Positions 17,074 to 26,794 of a stretch of 64,000 nt of DNA are shown one piece after another. This DNA is from Marinimicrobium sp050113635. GTDB taxonomy: Bacteria; Pseudomonadota; Gammaproteobacteria; Pseudomonadales; Cellvibrionaceae. The position numbers were made by a program, and so were the translations under genes. The stretch spans positions 124,001 to 188,000 of the forward strand of contig NZ_JBNJLT010000003.1 of assembly GCF_050113635.1 (NCBI RefSeq). Reading direction: 5' to 3'. Position 1 is the first letter of the stretch; every line of letters starts with the position of its first letter. Below the pieces are notes generated by a model that ran no database searches, was not told the origin of the DNA, and was given only the letters and a program-made list of their open reading frames with translations.

Positions 17074-17937
17074 ATGGTGTGGTCTCTGCAGTCGACGGAG
17101 GAGTTTACCGAAAGCCAGTTTGTGCAGTGGAGCAAGCTGGTGGAGGAGCGCACGGGGATTCAACTGTCTGTGCAAAAAAAGGCGCTATTGCAGTCACAGG
17201 TTTCCATTCGCATGCGCGAAGTTGGCTGCACTGACTATAACCAGTATTTTCAACGGGTCACCAGCGGCCTGGCGGGGTTAATGGAGTGGTCGATCCTGGT
17301 GGATCGGCTGACGGTGAAAGAAACCAGTTTTTTCCGCCACAGACCATCCGTGGAATACGTGCGCCGCACATTGCAGAACCGCATCAATAACCGGCAGCTG
17401 GATAACAGCTTTGATATATGGAGTGTCGGTTGCGCCAGTGGCGAGGAACCTTACTCGTTGGCCATGGTGGTGAACGATTGTTTCGAGCTGGCCAAGCTGG
17501 AGCCGTACTATGGCATCACGGCGACCGACATCAGTTCATCAGCGCTGTCGAAAGCTCGAGAGGGGTACTATCCCGCACGCCGGCTTTCGCCGCTTCAGCC
17601 GGACGAGGTGCAGCGGTATATGATTCCCGACGAATCCGGCCAGTACCGGGTGGCCGATAAATTGCGGGAGCGGGTTTGTTTCAGTCAGGGCAACATCACG
17701 CAAATACGAGCCATGCCGGTGATCAAAATGGACGTTATCTTTTGCCAGAATCTTCTGGTGTATTTTCGGCGCTGGCTGCGTCGGGACATTCTCAATGCCT
17801 TCGCCGAGCGTCTCAAGCCCGGCGGTGTGTTGATGATTGGCCTTGGGGAAGCCGTGGACTGGGAGCACCCGGGTCTACGCCGTGTGGTAGGCGATCAAGT
17901 GCAAGCCTACGTTCGCGACGAGCGACAAAAACAATGA
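17074..17937 (+). CDS. pilK: CheR-type chemoreceptor methyltransferase PilK
   Basis: This 287-residue SAM-dependent methyltransferase is predicted to methylate glutamates of PilJ. The N-terminal helical domain contains VKETSFFRH, a CheR hallmark (normally TNFFR). The catalytic domain has WSVGCASGEEPYSLAM (SAM site), GITATDISSSALSKAR and VIFCQNLLVYF. It lies 38 bases after pilJ and 12 bases before chpA. Confidence 0.94.
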   Translation: MVWSLQSTEEFTESQFVQWSKLVEERTGIQLSVQKKALLQSQVSIRMREVGCTDYNQYFQRVTSGLAGLMEWSILVDRLTVKETSFFRHRPSVEYVRRTLQNRINNRQLDNSFDIWSVGCASGEEPYSLAMVVNDCFELAKLEPYYGITATDISSSALSKAREGYYPARRLSPLQPDEVQRYMIPDESGQYRVADKLRERVCFSQGNITQIRAMPVIKMDVIFCQNLLVYFRRWLRRDILNAFAERLKPGGVLMIGLGEAVDWEHPGLRRVVGDQVQAYVRDERQKQ

Positions 17938-17949
17938 GGAAGGCTCTGC

Positions 17950-20900
17950 ATGTCTGACAGCCGAAATTTCGTTGCGCTGGACTGGGTGGTCCACGAAATC
18001 GTGGAAACCCTGACAGAGGCGCGCGATGCGCTTGAGTCATACGTGGCAAATCCACGGGACCAGGCGCGTCTGCGCTTTTGTTTGACCCACATCCATCAGG
18101 TGCACGGTAGCCTGCAAATGGTGGAGTTTCATGGCGCGGCCATGATGGCCGAAGAAATGGAATACCTGGCGCAGGCGATGCTGGAAGACCGCACCGCTAA
18201 CAGCGCCGAAGCGCAGGAAGTATTGATGCGCGCTATCGTGCAATTCCCGGTGTACCTCGAAAACGTCAAAGTATCGCGGCGCGACAATCCCCTCTCCCTT
18301 TTGCCATTACTGAACGATTTGCGGGCTGTGCGGGGAGAGAATTTACTCACCGAGACTCGTCTGTTCAGCCCTCACCTGGCGCCGGCTCAGGAAGCTCACG
18401 GAGAGCCATTGCCGATGCTGAGTAACCCGAAACAATTTCGGGACACGGCACGAAAGCTGCGCCAGATGTATCAGTACGCCGCCGCCGGGTTTATGCGGGG
18501 TGTCAATCAGAGTGACAATCTGGGCTACCTGAAGAAAGTCTTTGAGCGGCTTTACAAGCTTACCCGCGGAACTCGCCGGCAGGCGCAATGGCATATTTGT
18601 CTGGCGCTGGCTGAAGCGCTGGAGCAAGGGACGCTGGACGCCAACGTCTCGATCAAAAACCTGCTTCGTCAACTGGATCAGGAACTCAAAGCCCTGATTG
18701 CCGAGGGGCCGCAACGGCTTTCGACGGCCTGCGACGAGCAGTTTCTGAAGAACCTTCTGTATTACGTGGCTCGCGCCGTAAAGCAGGTGGATGACCTGCC
18801 TGACGACTCCTATTTGAAATCGGTTTACCAGCGTTACGAGCTGGAAAACGCATTGCCCGAAAGTGAAAGCAGCGCCCAGGATGAGGATGGGCAGGTGCTG
18901 CTGGGTGTGCCAGATCCGGAAGCGTTAAAGTCGGTTGTCTCGGCATTGAAGGCGGAACTCGATACGATCAAGCAAGCACTGGATGTCTCTCTGCCCGATG
19001 AAGAGCGCAAGCAAACGCTTATCGAAACGTTGCCCACACTCAAGCGCATGGCAGACACGATGGCGGTGCTGGGGGCAGGGCAGCTGCGCAAGCAGCTACT
19101 GGAACAAACCGAGGAGCTGGAGCGCGCAACGACCTTGGAGGGCGTTCTGGATGAAGCGGCGCTGTTGGCGTTTGCAGGTCGAATGCTCGAGATTGAAAGC
19201 GGACTTGAAGCCTGGTCGGCGACATCGGGTCGCTCCAGCGATTCGGAGACGGTGCAGGCAGAATTGAATTTGTCCCGAGCTCAGGAATCGGTGCTGCGAG
19301 AGTCCCGCAGCGGTTTGGAGCAGGCCAAAGATGCGGTGGTGGAATACATCGCTTCGCAATGGGACGCCACCCACTTGCAAACGGTGCCGGGCACGTTGCG
19401 GGAAATTCGCGGCGGGCTGGATATTGTGCCGATGTCTCGTCCCGCTCGAGTGATCGGGGCGTGCGCACGGTTTGTGGAAGAGCAGCTGCTGGCCTCAGAA
19501 ACACCGCCAGACTGGTCGCACCTCGATACTCTCGCGGATGCCATCACCAGCGTGGAATATTATCTGGAGCGCTTTAACAGTGAGCACGCCAATGATAACG
19601 AGCTATTGCTGCATGTGGCCGAAGAGCGCGTTGCGCAACTGGGTTACGCGGTAGCACCGAGTAAGGTGGCGCCCGTGCCTGAGGTTCCGGAAGCCGCCAC
19701 CGGGCATGAGGACGAACTCGAAGACAGCGAAGCGATGGCGGCATTCAATGCGGCCTATCAATCGGCAACGGAATCAGCAGCAGATGGCGCTGGCGATGCA
19801 TCGCTGGATGCTTTGGAGCAAGACGTTCTGGAGCAAAACGTTCTGGAGCAGGAAGCGTCGGGAGAGGCGCTTGCGGATTCAGAGGCCGAACACGACTCGG
19901 AGAGCGAGACGGGCTACTCTCTGGAGGCGTTGACCCGGGAGGCGGAAGCGCTCGACGCTTTGCCGCAGACAGCCGGGTCGCCGGAACAGAGCCTGCTGAC
20001 TGACACGGACAAGGCCGCTGAGTCTCAGGATACCGAAGAGACGTCGGAGCAAGAGGACGTCGACGCTGAAATTCTGGATATCTTTATCGAAGAAGCTGGC
20101 GAGGTTTGCGAGGCGATCGATGAACATTTCCCCCGCTGGGCCGCAGACTTTGGTGATACAGACGCGCTGACGGAATTCCGCCGCGCGTTCCATACGCTAA
20201 AAGGCAGTGGGCGCATGGTGGGTGCGACCGATATCGGGGAACTGGCCTGGTCGATTGAGAATATGCTCAATCGTGTGCTTGATGGCACCGTCGGGCCGGA
20301 TGACCGCCATGTAAAAGTCATCAATGCCGTACGCGAACTGTTGCCCGATATGATTGCGGCTTTTCGGGATGCGCTCCCCAACCCACACCCACAACGTACC
20401 GACGCCTGTGCCCGCTATGCGGACGCGCTTTCAAAAGGCGAGGAGCCCCAGGATCTGGAGTTGGTCGCCGCACAGGACACCGCTTCCACGGCCTCCCGCG
20501 ATGCCGATGAGACGCACCAAGCGGCAGGCACTGAAAAGCCGGAAGAGGAAGATCGCGACTCCCAGCTGTGGGAAATCTTCGGTGTAGAGGCGCTCGCGCA
20601 TTTGCAAGTGGTCGAGCAATATATTCGTGAAATGGAAGGCGTGGCACCGCTGTTTACCCCGCCCAGTGATGCCACCCAGAGAGCGCTGCATACGCTGAAA
20701 GGCAGCGCTCATATGGCGAGTATCAATCCGGTTGCCGAACTGGCGACGCCGCTGGAGCGCTTCGTCAAAGAACTGCGCACCTATCAGGTTAATATTAACG
20801 AAGACATCCTGCAGTTATTGCGGGATGCGGTGGAGTACACCACGAGCGCTTTGTCAGATATCGAACGGGGTGAGCCGGTTGAGATCCCCCGTCTGGGACA

Positions 20901-23900
20901 GTTTCAGGCGAGAGTAGCCGAACTCAGGGAAATATTTATCGCACCGCTGGTGCGTCAGCAGGAAGCCGAAACGCAAGGGCAAAAGACCATTGACCCAGAG
21001 TTGCTCGCCATCTTTATGGCCGAGGAAATGAACCTCTTGCTGGATGCCGATGAGATCATTGAGCGCTGGCGCCAGCACCCGGAAGATCAATCGCCACTGG
21101 TGCCGCTTCAAGAGGAACTCGCCACTCTGACCAAAGGTGCGCTTCACGCTAATTTACCGCCGATGGCCGAGTTGGGTGACAAGCTCTACCGCATTCATGG
21201 GGGTGTGCTGCATGGGCAAATCCCTTGCAGCGATGATCTGTGCCGGGATCTGACGGCGGCCCATATGGCGCTATTGGATCTGGTGGACCAGGTGGCGGTC
21301 GGACAAAACCTGGAATTCGCACCGGAAGCGGTGCAGGCGCCTTTGGACCAGTGGTTGTCGGCTCTACAGGAAACGCAAAGCGATGAGCAGCAGGGGGCTT
21401 CGGAAGATTCGGAGCAAAGCCCGGAAGAAGGTCCGCAGGAAGGTCTGCAAGACGGCCCGCAACAAGAAGGCCCGGGACAAGAAGACCCGCCACAAGAAAG
21501 CCCGCCACAAGAAGGTTTGGAAGCAGACGAGGACGATATTGACGAAGAAATCGTCGACATTTTCCTGGAAGAAGCCTCCGATCTGCTGGAAGACATCGAC
21601 CGGGCGCTGACGGAATGGCAAGAGGACTGGAGCAATCCGGAGTATGCCGAAGATCTCAAGCGATCCCTGCACACATTGAAAGGCGGTGCACGCCTGGCGG
21701 GCATAACCGACGTCGGAGACCTGGCTCACGACTTTGAAACCCTGCTGATCGGGATGCGTGAACGAGATTCCATCGATCAGGCGTTCTTCCAGCGCCTGAC
21801 GGATCTTCAGGACAAAATTCATGCGGGTGTGAGTCGAGTCGAGACACCACACGAAGGCGGAAACGGTGAAGCCGTGGCCCCCGAGCGTGTGAATTCCCTG
21901 GAGCGCATGTCGTCGCCCGAGGTGGATAACATATTGCCGTTCACCGCAAAAGCCAAACCGGGCACGACCGCCACTACGGCTCCCGACATGCCGCCGGGTG
22001 GAGCACTGAGTGCCACGGCTGGTGCGGGTGGTGGGGCCCCGTTGCAGCAGTTGGCTGCCCGTCGCAGCGGTCCGCAAGAGGTGGTGCGAGTCTCTGCCGA
22101 GTTGTTGGAAGATCTGGTGAACCTGGCGGGCGAGACATCCATTACGCGCGGGCGTATTGAAGAGCAGGTGGGCGACCTCGGTTTAGCCATTGATGAGATG
22201 GACTCAACGATCTCGCGCCTGCAGGAGCAATTGCGACGGCTCGATATTGAAACGGAGGCACAGGTACTGTTCCGGCAGGAACAAATGGAGGCCCACGAAG
22301 AGTTCGATCCGCTGGAAATGGATCGCTACTCCCAGTTGCAGCAGTTGTCCCGCTCTCTGATGGAGTCGGCCTCGGACCTGCTGGACCTGAAGAATACCCT
22401 GGCGGACAAAAACCGTGACACCGAAACCCTGCTGTTGCAGCAGTCCCGCATCAATACCGATTTGCAGGAAGGGCTGATGCGTTCGCGCATGGTGCCGTTC
22501 TCCCGGCTGGTGCCCCGTTTGCGCCGCATCGTTCGGCAGGCCGCCACAGAACTGGGCAAGGACGTGAACTTCGAGCTGGATAATGTCGAGGGCGAACTGG
22601 ATCGCTCAGTTCTGGAGCGTATGGTAGCGCCGCTCGAACACATGCTGCGCAACGCCGTTGACCACGGTATTGAACCACCGGCTGACCGGGAGGCGGCCGG
22701 TAAACCTCGAACCGGTCGTATTATGCTTGGCCTGTCCCGGGAGGGGGGCGAAGTGATTTTGCGCCTGGCCGATGATGGTCGTGGTATCAATCTCGAACGG
22801 GTGCGCGCCAAGGCTGTTGAGCGTGGCCTGATGACCGAAGACGCGCAACTGAGTGACCGCGATATCATGCAGTTTATTCTGCACGCAGGCTTTAGCACCG
22901 CCGATAAAGTCACCCAGATTTCCGGTCGCGGCGTTGGCATGGATGTGGTGCACTCCGAGATCAAGCAACTCGGCGGTTCCATGTTCATCAACTCTGTATC
23001 CGGCAGTGGGTCGGAGTTTATCGTGCGCCTGCCGTTCACGGTGTCCGTCAACCGTGCGCTGATGATTCAGATTGGTAACGATTACTACGCAGTGCCGCTC
23101 AACACCATTGAGGGGATTGTCCGGGTCAGTCCGTTCGAGCTGGAGCATTACTACTCGGACGAAAACGCGCGTTTCGAATATGCGGGTGAACAGTACCGCA
23201 TGCGGTATCTGGGCACCATGCTGGATAGCGATACCCGGCCAAAGCTCGACGGCCAGTCACTGCCTCTACCCGTGGTGTTGGTGCGCAGCGCCGAACACAC
23301 CGTGGCGTTGCAAGTGGATCGGCTGCTGGGCAGCAGTGAGATCGTGGTGAAAACCCTGGGAGTGCAGTTCAGTGCCGTGAGCGGCGTCTCTGGCGCCACG
23401 GTGATGGGCGATGGCAGCGTCGTGGTCATTCTCGATCCGCATGCGTTGATCCGGGAAAAGCTGGCGCTGGGTATGCCCAATGCCACGCTGCTTGAAGCGC
23501 CTGAAGCCGCACCGGAAGTCCCCGAGGAGCGCGAACGTGTGGTGATGGTGGTGGATGATTCGGTGACGGTGCGCAAGGTGACGGGTCGCTTCCTTGAGCG
23601 CGAGGGCTTCCGGGTGATCACCGCCAAAGATGGTGCCGAAGCGTTACTGATGCTGCAGGATCAAGTGCCGGATGTCATGCTGCTGGATATTGAAATGCCG
23701 CGCATGGACGGCTTCGAGGTGGCCAGTAATATTCGCAGCAGTTCCCGGCTGAGCGATCTGCCTATCATCATGATTACCTCCCGGACGGGAGACAAGCATC
23801 GCGAGCGGGCGTTCGGGATCGGTGTGAATAAGTACATGGGCAAGCCCTACCAGGAAGAGCGGTTGCTCAACAATATTCATGAGCTGCTAGAGATCGAGCG

Positions 23901-23907
23901 AGTGTAG
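17950..23907 (+). CDS. chpA: Hybrid chemotaxis histidine kinase ChpA (PilL)
   Basis: This giant CheA-like kinase of 1985 residues drives the Pil-Chp pathway. Three canonical Hpt domains are visible from HTLKG motifs at His748, His914 and His1241. The N-terminal 650 residues look like degenerate Hpt-type helical bundles without the motif. Acidic, low-complexity linkers separate the modules; one (about 1150-1195) is a run of short Gln/Glu/Gly/Pro repeats. The dimerisation and ATPase core starts near 1375 with LRNAVDHG and GRGVGMDVV, followed by a CheW-like domain and a C-terminal receiver with Asp1913 in LLDIEMP. Pseudomonas ChpA is longer (about 2470 residues) and has more phosphotransfer domains. 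Confidence 0.95.
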   Translation: MSDSRNFVALDWVVHEIVETLTEARDALESYVANPRDQARLRFCLTHIHQVHGSLQMVEFHGAAMMAEEMEYLAQAMLEDRTANSAEAQEVLMRAIVQFPVYLENVKVSRRDNPLSLLPLLNDLRAVRGENLLTETRLFSPHLAPAQEAHGEPLPMLSNPKQFRDTARKLRQMYQYAAAGFMRGVNQSDNLGYLKKVFERLYKLTRGTRRQAQWHICLALAEALEQGTLDANVSIKNLLRQLDQELKALIAEGPQRLSTACDEQFLKNLLYYVARAVKQVDDLPDDSYLKSVYQRYELENALPESESSAQDEDGQVLLGVPDPEALKSVVSALKAELDTIKQALDVSLPDEERKQTLIETLPTLKRMADTMAVLGAGQLRKQLLEQTEELERATTLEGVLDEAALLAFAGRMLEIESGLEAWSATSGRSSDSETVQAELNLSRAQESVLRESRSGLEQAKDAVVEYIASQWDATHLQTVPGTLREIRGGLDIVPMSRPARVIGACARFVEEQLLASETPPDWSHLDTLADAITSVEYYLERFNSEHANDNELLLHVAEERVAQLGYAVAPSKVAPVPEVPEAATGHEDELEDSEAMAAFNAAYQSATESAADGAGDASLDALEQDVLEQNVLEQEASGEALADSEAEHDSESETGYSLEALTREAEALDALPQTAGSPEQSLLTDTDKAAESQDTEETSEQEDVDAEILDIFIEEAGEVCEAIDEHFPRWAADFGDTDALTEFRRAFHTLKGSGRMVGATDIGELAWSIENMLNRVLDGTVGPDDRHVKVINAVRELLPDMIAAFRDALPNPHPQRTDACARYADALSKGEEPQDLELVAAQDTASTASRDADETHQAAGTEKPEEEDRDSQLWEIFGVEALAHLQVVEQYIREMEGVAPLFTPPSDATQRALHTLKGSAHMASINPVAELATPLERFVKELRTYQVNINEDILQLLRDAVEYTTSALSDIERGEPVEIPRLGQFQARVAELREIFIAPLVRQQEAETQGQKTIDPELLAIFMAEEMNLLLDADEIIERWRQHPEDQSPLVPLQEELATLTKGALHANLPPMAELGDKLYRIHGGVLHGQIPCSDDLCRDLTAAHMALLDLVDQVAVGQNLEFAPEAVQAPLDQWLSALQETQSDEQQGASEDSEQSPEEGPQEGLQDGPQQEGPGQEDPPQESPPQEGLEADEDDIDEEIVDIFLEEASDLLEDIDRALTEWQEDWSNPEYAEDLKRSLHTLKGGARLAGITDVGDLAHDFETLLIGMRERDSIDQAFFQRLTDLQDKIHAGVSRVETPHEGGNGEAVAPERVNSLERMSSPEVDNILPFTAKAKPGTTATTAPDMPPGGALSATAGAGGGAPLQQLAARRSGPQEVVRVSAELLEDLVNLAGETSITRGRIEEQVGDLGLAIDEMDSTISRLQEQLRRLDIETEAQVLFRQEQMEAHEEFDPLEMDRYSQLQQLSRSLMESASDLLDLKNTLADKNRDTETLLLQQSRINTDLQEGLMRSRMVPFSRLVPRLRRIVRQAATELGKDVNFELDNVEGELDRSVLERMVAPLEHMLRNAVDHGIEPPADREAAGKPRTGRIMLGLSREGGEVILRLADDGRGINLERVRAKAVERGLMTEDAQLSDRDIMQFILHAGFSTADKVTQISGRGVGMDVVHSEIKQLGGSMFINSVSGSGSEFIVRLPFTVSVNRALMIQIGNDYYAVPLNTIEGIVRVSPFELEHYYSDENARFEYAGEQYRMRYLGTMLDSDTRPKLDGQSLPLPVVLVRSAEHTVALQVDRLLGSSEIVVKTLGVQFSAVSGVSGATVMGDGSVVVILDPHALIREKLALGMPNATLLEAPEAAPEVPEERERVVMVVDDSVTVRKVTGRFLEREGFRVITAKDGAEALLMLQDQVPDVMLLDIEMPRMDGFEVASNIRSSSRLSDLPIIMITSRTGDKHRERAFGIGVNKYMGKPYQEERLLNNIHELLEIERV

Positions 23908-23912
23908 CGACG

Positions 23913-24893
23913 GTGAAAACGCTGCGCGTTGGTCTGATGGTTGACAGCCCCCACAAGCGCCAGTATTTGGTGCTGAGTGTTCGGGAAGCTGGGCATCAGC
24001 CATTGCCCCAGTTGACGGGGCCGGTTGACCCGGTCGATGCGGATGCCTGGATTGTGGATATGGCCTTCTCCCCCGAGCAGGACATGCCCGCCGAGGTGCA
24101 AGCCTTGCTGGAGCAGAGCCGCATTCCGGTAATTGTCAGTGACAGCAGCGACTATCGGCCCGGTGGGGAGCCCCATCGAGCCTGGTTGAAACGAACGCTG
24201 AGCAAACTCAAGCAGCTGGCGGGTGATATTAACCTGCATCGGGCGCCCTGTGCGCCCCGGCTCTGGGTGTTGGCCGCCTCTACGGGAGGTCCGGCAGCGG
24301 TGCAGCGGTTTATGGAAGCGTTGCCCTCGGGACTTGGGGTTGCTTTCCTTTACGTGCAGCATATCGATCACAGCTATGCAGACACCCTCGTCCGCATGAT
24401 GAGCCGTTCGGGGTATTCGGCGGCCTCCGTCGCGCAAGGCGCGGTGCTGGCGGCAAACCGGTTACTGATCGTCAGTGGCGAACCGCGCGTAGAACTTATG
24501 GAGAATGGGACCCTGGCGCTTTCATCGAAGCCCTGGCAAACCCCTTACGTGCCATCGGTGGACTGTTTGGTCGCTCAGGCGGCGCGCCTTTATGGCGATC
24601 GTCTGGGATTAATCATTTTTACCGGCATGGGCGACGATGGTGCCTCGGCGGCCCGCCTGGTGAAGCGTTATGGTGGCCGTGTCTGGGCTCAAAGCCCCGA
24701 GGATTGCATCAGTGCCTCAATGCCTGAAGCCGTTATCGCCACCGGGGCGGTAACGGTCATCGACACTCCCGAGGGGCTGGCCCGGCAGCTAAGTGTCGAG
24801 GTGGCCGGCTCAGATCCGTCCAGCGCCGATCCATCTAGCGCAGATCAATCAATTGAGGAAAGACAGAGCTATGAGCGTCCCGCAGCCTACTGA
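23913..24893 (+). CDS. chpB: CheB-type methylesterase ChpB
   Basis: This 326-residue protein starts with GTG five bases after chpA. The C-terminal methylesterase domain has the catalytic Ser in LAASTGGPAA, His in YVQHIDHS and Asp in GMGDDGA. The N-terminal 110 residues look like a reduced receiver without a clear phosphorylation site, as in ChpB. It is predicted to demethylate PilJ, opposing PilK. Its end overlaps chpC by 23 bases. Confidence 0.92.
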   Translation: MKTLRVGLMVDSPHKRQYLVLSVREAGHQPLPQLTGPVDPVDADAWIVDMAFSPEQDMPAEVQALLEQSRIPVIVSDSSDYRPGGEPHRAWLKRTLSKLKQLAGDINLHRAPCAPRLWVLAASTGGPAAVQRFMEALPSGLGVAFLYVQHIDHSYADTLVRMMSRSGYSAASVAQGAVLAANRLLIVSGEPRVELMENGTLALSSKPWQTPYVPSVDCLVAQAARLYGDRLGLIIFTGMGDDGASAARLVKRYGGRVWAQSPEDCISASMPEAVIATGAVTVIDTPEGLARQLSVEVAGSDPSSADPSSADQSIEERQSYERPAAY

Positions 24894-25359
24894 CGCACCG
24901 GATACTCGGGAAGTCGCCAGCCTTCTGATCCCCATACAGGGGCAGACGTTGCTAGTGCCCAATGTTTCGGTGGCGGAAATTGTCCCCCTGGGGCAAATTG
25001 ATACGGTGTCCGGAGCTCCTGGCTGGTACCTGGGGGACTACCACTGGCGGGACCTGACGATCCCGTTGGTCTCGTTCGAAGTGTTGTGCGGGGGCGACCA
25101 GGCAGCCATTGGGAACTCCGCCCGGGTCGCCGTGTTCAATACTACTGGGGTCAGTGAGCACATTCATTTTGTGGCCCTGATGGCGCAAGGGCTTCCCCGT
25201 CTGGTGCGAGTGACGCCCGATGAGTTACAGGTGAGAAACGAAGCGGCCGGTCCGTTTGAGCGGATGCCGGTACGGTGGGCGGGCGAAAGTGCGGTGATCC
25301 CGGATATCCCCGAAGTTGAGCAGCGGGTATTGGATTACCTCAAAACCCGTGTCGAGTAG
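24871..25359 (+). CDS. chpC: CheW-like adaptor ChpC
   Basis: This 162-residue CheW-domain protein starts at the ATG at 24871 (MSVPQPTD), which follows GAGGAA. An earlier in-frame start at 24793 would bury 26 residues in chpB. Blocks such as ASLLIPIQGQTLLVPN, LGDYHWRDLTIPLVS and RVAVFNTTG support the family. ChpC is thought to link additional receptors to ChpA. It is the last recognisable gene of the Pil-Chp run. Confidence 0.9.
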   Translation: MSVPQPTDAPDTREVASLLIPIQGQTLLVPNVSVAEIVPLGQIDTVSGAPGWYLGDYHWRDLTIPLVSFEVLCGGDQAAIGNSARVAVFNTTGVSEHIHFVALMAQGLPRLVRVTPDELQVRNEAAGPFERMPVRWAGESAVIPDIPEVEQRVLDYLKTRVE

Positions 25360-25394
25360 TCATCAGTTCTGAATGATTAACGAGCCCAGATGTC

Positions 25395-26087
25395 ATGCGG
25401 ATGAATAGAGAAATGATCAAGCGCGTATCAATGGCCCCCGCTGCAGGTTTACTGGTCGGCCTTGTCCTGACCGCCTGCGGCGGAGAGCGTGAAGAGCCGT
25501 TTGATCCCGGTGAGTCCGACGAGGAAGAGGTGCGCGATCCGGTCAATTCACGGCTGTTGACCAGCGGTAGTTTCAGCGACGAATTTGGCAGTTACCCTGC
25601 GACCACGGGCCATGGTCGCCGCCTGCTGATCATTGATAACATGGACGATTACGCCGATGTGATGTCTGAATACGAAACGCAGTTCGTCTCAGAGCCCGAT
25701 TTCGAGGAGGGACAGGTTTTTCTCTACGATAGCGGCTGGGTTGACGACAGTGGTTGCACACAACAAGTGCTGCTGGATCGAGTGCAGGCGTACAGCATCA
25801 CTGACGACGACACCGTCGGCGAAATCGAGCTGACCTATGATCGTCGCCGGGTGAGGGATGGCGACGTGTGCGACGGTGAGATCCCGTATCGTGAATACGA
25901 AGTTCATTATATTGAGAGCCAGGCTGATTTGTTGATGGTGGAAACCATTCCAAACGTGAATGACGGCCTCGGGTCATCGTCCGCTAGCTCGAGTTTATTC
26001 AGTTCGAGTTCGTCCAGCCAATCTTCCTCAATGAGTTCTCTCAGCAGTTCATCGATTTCTTCGTCCAGCGACAGTGGAGCCTTCTGA
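25395..26087 (+). CDS. Lipoprotein with a polyserine C-terminal tail, unknown function
   Basis: The protein has 230 residues. A type II signal peptide ends with the lipobox LTAC, making Cys28 the lipidated residue. The mature part (about 30-190) is acidic with scattered Asp/Glu and a pair of Cys near VDDSGCTQQ and DGDVCDGE that could form a disulfide. The last 35 residues are almost pure serine. Polyserine linkers are a habit of secreted proteins in Cellvibrio and Saccharophagus relatives, where they join domains; here the run is terminal. It follows chpC by 35 bases on the same strand. No family was recognised. Confidence 0.8.
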   Translation: MRMNREMIKRVSMAPAAGLLVGLVLTACGGEREEPFDPGESDEEEVRDPVNSRLLTSGSFSDEFGSYPATTGHGRRLLIIDNMDDYADVMSEYETQFVSEPDFEEGQVFLYDSGWVDDSGCTQQVLLDRVQAYSITDDDTVGEIELTYDRRRVRDGDVCDGEIPYREYEVHYIESQADLLMVETIPNVNDGLGSSSASSSLFSSSSSSQSSSMSSLSSSSISSSSDSGAF

Positions 26088-26121
26088 ATCGTTTAATCAC
26101 AGTTGACCCAGGGAGGAGCGT

Positions 26122-26781
26122 TTGGAGTACTTATCCACGTTCAGCAATGTAGTTATGGCGATCGTTTGGGTCGCCTATTTCCAGTTTTTCTTTTGGCAGT
26201 ATCGACGGTCCCGTCGTCCCTATTTGGTTATCCATCACGCGCAGAACGAAGATCCTGAAGCACTGTGTCTGCTGGTTAATATGAGCGAATCCCCGGTGCA
26301 TATCCAGTGTGTGCAAGTGGTCGTAACGGATCAGCAGGGCGAAATTAGTGTGTTGGGCGTCACCCAGTATGAGCGTGTGGACGGCGACGACCATAACGTT
26401 CAGCGCAGTCTGCGCCAGGGTCCGCTACGGTCCGGCGATTTCCTGGTGCTGGGAGCCTTTGCGGATATTGTCCGAGGGCGAAACAGCACCGGGCAGATTT
26501 TGCAAAAGTTTGACGATATTCGAGCACTGGAAATTCGGGCGGCCGCCATCCACGGCCCCAGCCCATTTCCGGTGGGTGTTCGGCGAACCTTCACTGTTCA
26601 ACACGAAGAGGATGGCGCGTCCATTACCCCCTGTAATGTCCATACCGAACAGCTGACTCGGCGCAAGGATCGAGCTCAGGTGCGGCGCTGGCTTGAGGAA
26701 GAGCTACAGCCGCAGCGGAAGGGGAAGGCGCAGTCTGACCGCTCGGACCAGCGCCCCAGGGCGCTGAAAGCGTCTAGCTAG
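26122..26781 (+). CDS. Single-pass membrane protein, unknown function
   Basis: This 219-residue protein begins with TTG behind an excellent ribosome site (GGGAGGAGCG), which supports that start. One transmembrane segment (about residues 8-25, VVMAIVWVAYFQFFFWQ) is followed by a basic stop-transfer YRRSRRP. The remainder is soluble with predicted beta-strands and ends in a basic tail. By the positive-inside rule the bulk lies in the cytoplasm. It is 34 bases after the polyserine lipoprotein and may be co-transcribed with it. No family was recognised. Confidence 0.75.
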   Translation: MEYLSTFSNVVMAIVWVAYFQFFFWQYRRSRRPYLVIHHAQNEDPEALCLLVNMSESPVHIQCVQVVVTDQQGEISVLGVTQYERVDGDDHNVQRSLRQGPLRSGDFLVLGAFADIVRGRNSTGQILQKFDDIRALEIRAAAIHGPSPFPVGVRRTFTVQHEEDGASITPCNVHTEQLTRRKDRAQVRRWLEEELQPQRKGKAQSDRSDQRPRALKASS

Positions 26782-26794
26782 CGCCCGAGCATTG

